A stretch of DNA of 64,000 bases, taken from NCBI GenBank assembly GCA_016702305.1, contig JADJEH010000009.1, positions 1 through 64,000 of the forward strand, in the 5' to 3' direction. Origin of the DNA: a bacterium. GTDB lineage: Bacteria; Electryoneota; RPQS01. This document shows positions 7,877 to 15,500 of this stretch, in pieces (position 1 is the stretch's first letter; every line of letters starts with the position of its first letter). Made by a program: the position numbers and the translations under genes. The notes under the pieces were generated by a model that was given only the letters and a program-made list of their open reading frames with translations, did no database searches and was not told the DNA's origin.

Positions 7877-10800
7877 GAGTGGTTTCCTCCATCATGGCTG
7901 GCCTCGCCGTGTCCGCCGGCGTGATCGCTGTCACGCAACGGACGATTCCGCAGCTTGGTGAAATAGGTCACCTGCGGCTTGGTATTCAGCTCGGCAATAA
8001 CGTGATAGGCGCGCGGGTCCTGTTTCAGTTTGGACACAAGGCTATCCGGATTGTTGGTATTTCCAAAAGAAATCGCGTTGGTCGGGCACGTCTGCTGGCA
8101 AGCGGTCAGGAAGTCGCCGTCCTGCACCGGACGGTTGAACGTCTTGGCCTTCTCCTTGCCTTCGCGGATCCGCTGCTGGCAGAAGGTGCACTTCTCCATC
8201 ACGCCCTTCTCGCGCACCGTCACTTCGGGATTAAGCGCCAGATTGAGCGGGTGCGGTTCGTAGGCCGCGAATGAGTATTCGTGCCAGTTGAAACGGCGCA
8301 CCTTATAAGGACAGTTGTTTGAGCAATAGCGCGTGCCCACGCAGCGGTTGTAGACCTGCATATTGAGGCCCTCTTCGCTGTGCACCGTCGCCACGACCGG
8401 ACACACCGTTTCGCACGACGCGTTGTCGCAGTGCTGGCACAGCATCGGCTGATAGGTGAACTCCGGCTCGTGCTCATCGCCGCTGTAGTAGCGGTCAATG
8501 CGAATCCAATGCATTTCGCGGCCCAGTCGAATCTGACCGGCACCGACGATCGGCAGATTGTTCTCGACCGAACACGCCGCGATACAGGCATTGCAGCCGA
8601 TACACGCCGTCAGGTCAATCGCCATCCCCCACTTGTTGCCCTTGTATTCATGCTCGGGCCACATGGACATGGACGGATGCTCGTGCCACTGTCCGGCGTG
8701 CGGATCATGCAGAAAGGCTTCGAGCGCCGTTTCGGCCACGATCGGGCGACCTTCGGTGTAGTTATGTCCCTGCACGTCCGGCAGCTCTTCCCAGCGGCCC
8801 GTCGCTTCAATCGTCACCGCGTCACCCATGGTGCGCAGCATCGTCCCTTCGACCGCGCACAGCAGGAACGCGTTGCCGCCGACGTCATTGCCGACGCGAC
8901 CGACGTTCTGGCGGCCCCAGCCGGTTTCAATCGTCAGCACGTCTTCGACGTCGCCCGGCTGCACGTGCACCGGGACTTCAATCGTCGCGCCGTTGGCCGT
9001 CACGCGCACATAGTCGCCATCGCGAAGCGCCAACCGACTGGCCGTCTTCGGCGCAAGGTTGGCAAAGTTCGTCCAGCACACGCGCGCCACCGGATGCGGC
9101 AATTCAAGAATCCAGGCGTTGTTACCGTTGCCGTCTTCGGTAAGGACGGGCGACGGCGCCACCACCAATTGCAGCTCACCACTCGCGCGCGTTGCGCTCA
9201 AACGGCTTAACCCGGCGCTGTTGAACGTGCGCGGCGTCGCAGGTTTGCGCAAATCCACGAAGCCGTCGCGCAGTGCGCCGTTCCAGAACGCGTGGAAGTC
9301 CGCGGCGAACACATCCGCCGAATAGACCGACGTCTGCCACACGCTCATAATGTAATCGTACCAACTGCCAACCACTTCGCCGAGACCTGGCACGGCGGCG
9401 GCCTGTGCGAATTTCAACAACGACTCTTCGGCGGCGCGGCAATCATGCAGCGGCATCACGGTCGGCTGAATAATCGAGTAGAGTCCAACCTGCGGTTCGG
9501 CATCACCCCAGCTTTCCAGCCAGTGCAATCCGGGCAGCAGGTACGTCGCCAGACGTCCGGTCTCATCGGCGCGGTCGCCCAGATGAATTATCGTCTTCGC
9601 CTTAGCCAACGCGGTCTTGACACCGCTCTTTTCGGGCAGGGAATAGACAGGATTGGTACCGAAGGTGATCAGCACGTCAATCTGCCCGCCGTCTAAGCGG
9701 CTCATCAGGTCTTGCAGACCGACCAGTGAACCGTCCGCCTGTTGCGACGGAGCGCCGTTGCCATCCACGGTAATCCCGTCGTTGCCGAGCATGGCGTTCA
9801 GCAGACATGCCACCAGCTGATGGTCCAGCGATTCGCCGCCCACCACGATGCTCTTGCCGCGCGCCGCCCATAGCTCCGCTGCGATGCGGTCAATCGTGCC
9901 GCTCTTCAATCCGTTTTCGCTTTCGCACTGCGCCGGCGACACCGTCCCGCTGAAGCTGACGCCGTTCGCGCCCATGCCCAAGAGCGCGGTCGCCACGGCC
10001 AAACCGAAGCGGACGCTTTGCCCGGGCTTCATGCGGAAGCGTTCATCGGCGTTCGAGGATGTAAGCGTCGTCGAGCAGTCCGCGCTCACCAGCTTGTTCA
10101 AGTGCTTCTCATGCAGCTTTCGCTTGCTGCCGAAGGCTACCGACCACTCGTGGCTGGCATAGCCGCTGCCGAGGAAATCGCCGTCCAGACTCAGAACGTA
10201 ATCGGCCTTGTCGAAATGCAGCGCGGGCAGAACCGGCGCGCCGTAGCATTCCTGATTGGCAAGCCGCGTCGCTTCGCGCGTCCAACCATCGTAGCTGTAA
10301 TGCGAAGCCCCCAGGCTCGCGCAGAAGTCCGCGATAATCTTCTTACGCGCCGGGCCGTGTACCGTCCCGGTCAGGACCGCGATCCGGCCGCGTGCCGCCT
10401 TGAGTAATTCGCCGATTTCACCGTCCGCGACGTTCCATGAAATCACTGACGGCGTGCCTTCGACCATCTTCACCGGGCCGTTCAGGCGGTCGGGGTCATA
10501 GAGATTAAAAATCTCATATTGCCCGCGCGCGTCCAGCGTGCCTTTCGACAGCGGATGCTGCGGATTACCTTCGAGCTTGATCGGCCGTCCTTCACGCGTC
10601 TTGATCAGCACGCCGTTGCCCTGCGGGCCGCCGGCTGCCGACGCGTAGAAATTCGGAACGCCGAGCACGATCTCTTCGGGCTGATTGATATACGGAATGA
10701 TCTTCTGCGCCGGTCGCAGGCCGCAGCCTGCCGTCGCGAACACCATCGCCGCGCCGGACAGCTTCATGAAGTCGCGCCGCGACAGCCCGCTCTCTTCACC

Positions 10801-11049
10801 GCCGTTCTGCTTGACTTTCAGCTCCATGAATCCCGCGGCTTCCGAGATCAGCGTCGGCGCCCCGGTCAGCGAGAACTTCGTGCCCTGCTCTTCCTTCGTG
10901 AAGAACTCTTCGGGCTTGGAGTAAAACTCGGAATGTTTGACGGCCAGCGCCGCCTCATCGCCCCGCAATTCGCCCAGCGTCGTCCAGTGACGCGGCTTGG
11001 CTTCGGAAGCGGGAGTCGTCGGTTGGTGCATTGCGTTATCTCGGCTCAT
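7873..11049 (-). CDS. actB: Alternative complex III subunit ActB, molybdopterin oxidoreductase-like and iron-sulfur protein
   Basis: This large peripheral subunit joins a molybdopterin oxidoreductase-like N-terminal region, which in the family carries no Mo cofactor, to a C-terminal ferredoxin-like domain. A twin-arginine-type motif, SRRDFMKLSG, sits about 100 residues in. Four cysteine groups near the C-terminus are clear: CIGCNACIAAC, CQHCDNASCETVCP, CVGTRYCSNNCP and CTFCQQ...CQQTCP, as in PsrB/NrfC-like four-cluster subunits. I chose ATG 11049 because it gives a 4-bp ATGA overlap with the actA stop. The longer frame to 11106 would overlap actA by 61 bp, and ATG 11031 is another candidate. 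Confidence 0.94.
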   Translation of the reverse strand: MSRDNAMHQPTTPASEAKPRHWTTLGELRGDEAALAVKHSEFYSKPEEFFTKEEQGTKFSLTGAPTLISEAAGFMELKVKQNGGEESGLSRRDFMKLSGAAMVFATAGCGLRPAQKIIPYINQPEEIVLGVPNFYASAAGGPQGNGVLIKTREGRPIKLEGNPQHPLSKGTLDARGQYEIFNLYDPDRLNGPVKMVEGTPSVISWNVADGEIGELLKAARGRIAVLTGTVHGPARKKIIADFCASLGASHYSYDGWTREATRLANQECYGAPVLPALHFDKADYVLSLDGDFLGSGYASHEWSVAFGSKRKLHEKHLNKLVSADCSTTLTSSNADERFRMKPGQSVRFGLAVATALLGMGANGVSFSGTVSPAQCESENGLKSGTIDRIAAELWAARGKSIVVGGESLDHQLVACLLNAMLGNDGITVDGNGAPSQQADGSLVGLQDLMSRLDGGQIDVLITFGTNPVYSLPEKSGVKTALAKAKTIIHLGDRADETGRLATYLLPGLHWLESWGDAEPQVGLYSIIQPTVMPLHDCRAAEESLLKFAQAAAVPGLGEVVGSWYDYIMSVWQTSVYSADVFAADFHAFWNGALRDGFVDLRKPATPRTFNSAGLSRLSATRASGELQLVVAPSPVLTEDGNGNNAWILELPHPVARVCWTNFANLAPKTASRLALRDGDYVRVTANGATIEVPVHVQPGDVEDVLTIETGWGRQNVGRVGNDVGGNAFLLCAVEGTMLRTMGDAVTIEATGRWEELPDVQGHNYTEGRPIVAETALEAFLHDPHAGQWHEHPSMSMWPEHEYKGNKWGMAIDLTACIGCNACIAACSVENNLPIVGAGQIRLGREMHWIRIDRYYSGDEHEPEFTYQPMLCQHCDNASCETVCPVVATVHSEEGLNMQVYNRCVGTRYCSNNCPYKVRRFNWHEYSFAAYEPHPLNLALNPEVTVREKGVMEKCTFCQQRIREGKEKAKTFNRPVQDGDFLTACQQTCPTNAISFGNTNNPDSLVSKLKQDPRAYHVIAELNTKPQVTYFTKLRNRPLRDSDHAGGHGEASHDGGNHS

Positions 11050-11552
11050 TGGTGGCACGCATTGCAGTCCTGGGGACCGCCGTTGTCTCGATGACACTGC
11101 AAGCAATCACCCATGTTCAGCTTGCGATATTGATAGACCTTATCCATCGTCTCGACCGGTCCGTGGCATTCCGCGCAGTCAAATCCCTTGCGGATGTGCC
11201 ACTGGTGCGAAAAAATCGCATGATCCGGCACGGCGTGAACACGCTCCCACTGGATCGGCTTGCCCGTGTTATAGGCTTCGGTCAGCTTAATGATGTTGGG
11301 CTTGTTGACGGCAACCACACTATGGCAGTTCATGCACACGTTCATCGCTGGCACAGTCGCGTGCCGCGAATTCTCCGCCGATGAATGGCAGTACAGGCAG
11401 GGGATATGATTATCACCCGCATGAATCTTGTGGCTGAACGGGATCGGCTGTTCAGGCGCGTATCCCTGATTACTCCAGGCCCACATAAACATGTTGTAGC
11501 CAATCACCAGCGCGGCCACGGTGTAAAGCAGGCCGAGGACCTTACGGCTCAC
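11046..11552 (-). CDS. actA: Alternative complex III subunit ActA, pentahaem cytochrome c
   Basis: This is the first gene of the operon. The 168-residue product has an N-terminal membrane helix (about 5-25) and five CxxCH haem sites: CLYCH 52-56, CMNCH 73-77, CAECH 126-130, CLQCH 150-154 and CNACH 163-167. Extra His residues nearby (for example HKIHAGDNH, HAIFSHQWH) can act as distal ligands. Known: pentahaem ActA is the electron exit module of ACIII. The start codon is GTG (11550-11552), preceded at a good distance by GAGGA. The last haem site lies one residue from the stop. Confidence 0.95.
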   Translation of the reverse strand: MSRKVLGLLYTVAALVIGYNMFMWAWSNQGYAPEQPIPFSHKIHAGDNHIPCLYCHSSAENSRHATVPAMNVCMNCHSVVAVNKPNIIKLTEAYNTGKPIQWERVHAVPDHAIFSHQWHIRKGFDCAECHGPVETMDKVYQYRKLNMGDCLQCHRDNGGPQDCNACHQ

Positions 11553-11912
11553 AGGACGTCCTCAGGGTTGGTGAAAAAAATCGCAAACTTTACCTGTCCC
11601 CATGCTGTAAGCGGTCGCATGCGGCAAAAGTATAGAGAATTCATGAAATTAGCGGCCCGAAATGGCGTGCAGGAAGGCCGATTTGATGAGGAGGGAACAC
11701 CAAGGTGCTAAACCGTCGTGAATATAACACTTCTCGCTGTGCCACGCAACGTGAAGCCTATTGAATTTTGTGCAACTTAGCTCCCCGCAATCTGAAAGAG
11801 CCTCCTTACAAATCTTCACAATTTTGTCCAGTTTTATCGGTTCGAAGCCAAATGATCCTCCCGTATCTCTAACATTTTCACCTCGTCTCACAAATCAATT
11901 GCATAGACTCGC
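11553..11912. other. Intergenic region upstream of the ACIII operon
   Basis: About 360 bp between actA and the terminator at 11913. It is less GC-rich than the flanking genes. A TATACT hexamer on the minus strand (11629-11634) could be a -10 element for the operon, but no convincing -35 lies 16-18 bp upstream. An 80-codon minus-strand ORF (11649-11891) has many Cys/Lys codons and no recognisable family, so I do not call it a gene. Confidence 0.4.
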
Positions 11913-11946
11913 AAAAAACAATACCCGGCATGTCCTGCCGGGTATT
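11913..11946 (-). terminator. Rho-independent terminator
   Basis: A perfect 11-bp stem (AATACCCGGCA with TGCCGGGTATT, 11920-11946) and 5-nt loop is followed on the minus strand by six T (11918-11913). It lies 34-67 bp past the stop of the heparinase-like gene and would end that transcript. Confidence 0.9.
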
Positions 11947-11979
11947 CAACTTTGTCTGAATATGACAAACTAAGTCAAT

Positions 11980-14900
11980 TTATCTATGCCTCTCTGACCC
12001 CCCAGCCGCACCGCCCGCCGAGTCCAGCGGCACGGTAACTCCCTCGTTGGGTGCCGCGGCCACCGCTGGCTCCAGCCGGGCTACAACGTAGAAGAACTTC
12101 TGCCCCTCGAGATCGTACGTGTCCCAACGCGACTCACTACCGTCCGTGGTCGCGATGACAGAGTATACCCCGTCAGGCGTGTCCGCCGCATAGACGTCAA
12201 AAAAATCCGGCACCGTGGCCACGCCGTTAATGTAAAAGGTCGGCTGCGTCCAGCGTAGAATCAACAGCCCATCCACGGCGAGCTGAATGGTCAGGTCGTT
12301 CACACGGCCGTTCGGTACGTTCTCCAAATTGCCGATCTCGATAAACGGGCCATTCTGGAAGTACGGCTCAGCCTGGCCGTTCAGCCACACGAAGGTCGTC
12401 GTCGGTGCGTAGAAGCGCGCCCAATCCCCGACCTGCCCGTCAATCCACAACGTGTCGGCGTTGACGGTCCATTCAACATCCATCGGCGTCGGGGACTCGT
12501 ACAGCCGACGGGCCGGCGCACCCCAGTCCACAGTCTGGCCTTGCCGCACTGCGCCGTAGGTGAATTCACCTGTTGCCGGATTCCGCACGGTCACGGAAAG
12601 CTGCGCGTCCGTCCACAACGAGTCCACGTCAATCGCTCCGACGTAGCCGTGCCGGATCGCGGCCGTCACCTCAAAACCGGCGTGGTCATCCAATCGCAGC
12701 ACACTCAGATTACGGTCGCCAAACAGCAGTTCCGCATCCGACGATCCCGGCTGCCGCGGGTAGAACACATTGACAAATCGCACCGACGTGTCCGGCGTCG
12801 CGTTCGAGACGCGCTGGCCCCAACCGCCCCAATCCGTCTTATAGTAGTAGTCGAACCCATTTGACAACGTCCGGCTGGCCGGCGCCAGCATGTGCATATC
12901 GCTGTCCGTCCACGTCCCGTTGATGAAGATCTTGTTGCCCTGCGTCGAGAAGATATTGCTCGGATTGCGCACAATGTACGTAAACGTCGCGGGACTGCTG
13001 GAACGCATGTCATCCAGCACCAGCAGCAGGTCGGGCCGCACATACAGCATATGCCGTTGGTAGCGCGTCAAGCCGAGCGTAGATGGATACGACGAGGTCG
13101 CGTCGCCGACGACGTAGTCAGTGTGCTTGAGAAAGAATGTGTCAATCAAGGACGGGTTCATCTGCAATTCGTTCGCGGGCAACGGCCACGTCCCTTTTGT
13201 GCTGTCACCGATCTGCCCCTGACCGTTCACGAGCATCGTCGTGCTGTTGAACGTGCGGTGCTGCGGTGATTGCAGGCCCGCCGACTGAACGATGTAATCC
13301 GGTCCGTAAGCCAGTGTAAACGAATTCTGCTCAGGCAGAAAGTGCGACGGTTCCCAGCCGCCCACCGCGCCGGCTCCCCAGTAAGTTTCATAGGCGTTGC
13401 GCCCGCCGACCAAACCGCATTTCAACGTGACATAGGTCGAGGTCGTGTCGTTCCACGCGCTGCGCCCGAAATAGGTATCCTGATCCGTCGCCACCCACGA
13501 CAGGTCCGTCGGCACTGTCTGCGAAATTGTGGGATCATAGAAGAAGTAGCCGCACGGCCCGTCCCACGAGTAGCCCATGCGATTGGCGATGCGCTGGCGC
13601 ATCCACTGCGCTTCGGTGTTGTTGTACTCCCGCGCAAACAGCGCCAATTGGTCATCCGGCCCGTACCACTCGTCGTTCTGCGCCTCATTGATCATGGGCA
13701 TCTGCTGCGGCAGCGGCATCGAGCCGTAGATGCGGTACTGCGCCATGGACTGAATGAACGGCGTGTCAAAGTAGTCAATGTTCTGCTGTTCCCGCAACAG
13801 CCACAGGTGCGGCAGCATCGTCCATGTGATGAAGCCCCAGTAATTCATCGCCTCATACCACGATCCGTCGGCTACGGGGCCGTACAGCGCCAGAATATTA
13901 TCGAGGTTATCAACCGCCATCTGCTCCCAGATTTGCGCTTCCGGCTCTTCTTCCATCAGGCCGTAGCTCGCCGATCCCAGATAGCTCATGCAATTGACGT
14001 TGTGGTTGTGGATATACGCGTCCGGCCACCACACCCAGCGCGGCTCGGCGGCGGCCAACCGCTGCATCTGCTCGCGCAGGCGCGTTTGAATCGTGTCGCG
14101 CTGCGCCTTGGTCCAATAGGGATAGAGCCAGTCGTACGCCAGCGCCAGCGAAAACGCGCAGCGGCCGGAATAGATATCCATATCCACGATGCCCGGCTCC
14201 CAGTGCGGATAGCGGCACAGCGCCAGCGCGTTGTTCTTCGCGTGATTGATGTACGTCGCCGTCGGCGTGATCACCGCTTTCAGCGATCCGATGGCGATAA
14301 TGCTCGCGACCTGTGAGTAGTTCACATCTTCCCACAGCGACGGTGCCGGCGGCACATAGGCCAGGTCCTGCGCCACGCGCGTGTTGAGCTGCTGGTACAT
14401 CGCCAAGTGCGTTGTCACCGCCTGCGTTTGCAGCGTCGGAATCTGCGCTGCCGTGAAGAACAGTTTCGGATGCACGGCATTGTCAAACGTCGTTACGAGC
14501 AGACCCGCGCTGTTGTTGTCGCTGTACGCGTCACCGCCCAGGGGCTGCAACACCATGCGCAAATAGTAGCGCGACTCCACCGGCGGCGTCCACGTGAAGA
14601 GCAGCGAATCGTCGTCGAATGCCGCCAACGTGTAGGCCGCCGTGTCAATATCGGTCCACGCACTCGAATCCGTCGAAGCCTGTAAGATTACGCTGCCGCT
14701 GTCGGCGCTGTTGGCAAAGTTGCGCACCTTCGCCCATACCGGGCAATTCTGATTGAGCGCCGTGCCCAGCCCGTAACCCATGTCAATGATGCCGGCGTCA
14801 TCGGGATTCTGCAGGACCCAGTTGACGAGATTGGTGATCAACGTGGTGCGCACGCTGCTGGTGGTCTGGACGCGCTGTAAGGAACCGCACACGAACGCCT

Positions 14901-15495
14901 GGCGCGGCGCGGCGGCGATCGCCACGGTGCCCGGCTGATTCTGATATTGGATAACCAGCGTGCCGCCGTGGGCCAATCTGGCTTTGTCGGGCTGGCTACC
15001 GCCGGCAAAGCCCGTCGCGGTGAACGTCCCCGGCAAGCCTGCGGCAATCGGATGCCCCGGCACGACGACCTGATGCGTGTACACGGTCTGCTTGGCGCGC
15101 TGCCAATCCGCATGCATGACGTGCTGCTCGAATTCGGGATAGGCTCCGCCGTAGCTCGCGATATTGGAGCCTTCCGTCACCAGTCGCCCGCCCTGTTGCG
15201 CAAACAGTGTCAGGATCGAGTCAATCGTTCCCGTGGCGCGGCGCTCCGACCCGTGAAAGAACACGGCGTCGTAATCCCACAGCGTGTCAATCGGCGGCCA
15301 GCCCAGCGTGAGTTGATCCCACACGCGCACGGCATGACCTGCGCTCACCAACGGCGTCTGAATGGTGGATGTAAACGGCCCTGTCCCCTTGTGGAACGTG
15401 GAGGCGATCAACAGAATGTCCGCCGCCGCGGCCATGCGCGCTCCGGCGGAAAGTACAATCACAAGGCTTAACAGTCGCAAAATACGCATAGTCAT
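11980..15495 (-). CDS. Exported heparinase II/III-like protein with an N-terminal ThuA/GATase-like domain
   Basis: Seen: a signal peptide (MTMRILRLLSL to MAAAA) is followed by a Rossmann-like domain (ILLIASTF, YDAVFFHGSE, GGRLVTEGS) of the ThuA/class I amidotransferase-like type. Next come a CARDB-like beta domain and a long alpha-toroid plus beta-sandwich region resembling heparinase II/III and alginate lyase families (YIHNHNVNCMSYLGS, GSWYEAMNYWGF, PSHFLPEQNSFTLAYG). The polysaccharide substrate cannot be told. The end is a Fn3-like region without a T9SS tail. I chose ATG 15495 (or 15489), 5 nt after the stop of the upstream gene, because the signal peptide begins there. The longer frame to 15579 overlaps that gene. 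Confidence 0.72.
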   Translation of the reverse strand: MTMRILRLLSLVIVLSAGARMAAAADILLIASTFHKGTGPFTSTIQTPLVSAGHAVRVWDQLTLGWPPIDTLWDYDAVFFHGSERRATGTIDSILTLFAQQGGRLVTEGSNIASYGGAYPEFEQHVMHADWQRAKQTVYTHQVVVPGHPIAAGLPGTFTATGFAGGSQPDKARLAHGGTLVIQYQNQPGTVAIAAAPRQAFVCGSLQRVQTTSSVRTTLITNLVNWVLQNPDDAGIIDMGYGLGTALNQNCPVWAKVRNFANSADSGSVILQASTDSSAWTDIDTAAYTLAAFDDDSLLFTWTPPVESRYYLRMVLQPLGGDAYSDNNSAGLLVTTFDNAVHPKLFFTAAQIPTLQTQAVTTHLAMYQQLNTRVAQDLAYVPPAPSLWEDVNYSQVASIIAIGSLKAVITPTATYINHAKNNALALCRYPHWEPGIVDMDIYSGRCAFSLALAYDWLYPYWTKAQRDTIQTRLREQMQRLAAAEPRWVWWPDAYIHNHNVNCMSYLGSASYGLMEEEPEAQIWEQMAVDNLDNILALYGPVADGSWYEAMNYWGFITWTMLPHLWLLREQQNIDYFDTPFIQSMAQYRIYGSMPLPQQMPMINEAQNDEWYGPDDQLALFAREYNNTEAQWMRQRIANRMGYSWDGPCGYFFYDPTISQTVPTDLSWVATDQDTYFGRSAWNDTTSTYVTLKCGLVGGRNAYETYWGAGAVGGWEPSHFLPEQNSFTLAYGPDYIVQSAGLQSPQHRTFNSTTMLVNGQGQIGDSTKGTWPLPANELQMNPSLIDTFFLKHTDYVVGDATSSYPSTLGLTRYQRHMLYVRPDLLLVLDDMRSSSPATFTYIVRNPSNIFSTQGNKIFINGTWTDSDMHMLAPASRTLSNGFDYYYKTDWGGWGQRVSNATPDTSVRFVNVFYPRQPGSSDAELLFGDRNLSVLRLDDHAGFEVTAAIRHGYVGAIDVDSLWTDAQLSVTVRNPATGEFTYGAVRQGQTVDWGAPARRLYESPTPMDVEWTVNADTLWIDGQVGDWARFYAPTTTFVWLNGQAEPYFQNGPFIEIGNLENVPNGRVNDLTIQLAVDGLLILRWTQPTFYINGVATVPDFFDVYAADTPDGVYSVIATTDGSESRWDTYDLEGQKFFYVVARLEPAVAAAPNEGVTVPLDSAGGAAGGSERHR

Positions 15496-15500
15496 CGAGT

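Noticed and set aside
7873..11049. ActB as an active molybdenum oxidoreductase
   Set aside because: The gene context and domain order are those of ACIII, whose ActB is known to lack the molybdopterin cofactor.
11649..11891. 80-codon minus-strand ORF between actA and the heparinase-like gene
   Set aside because: No SD, unusual composition, no family. Kept only as a remark in the intergenic entry.
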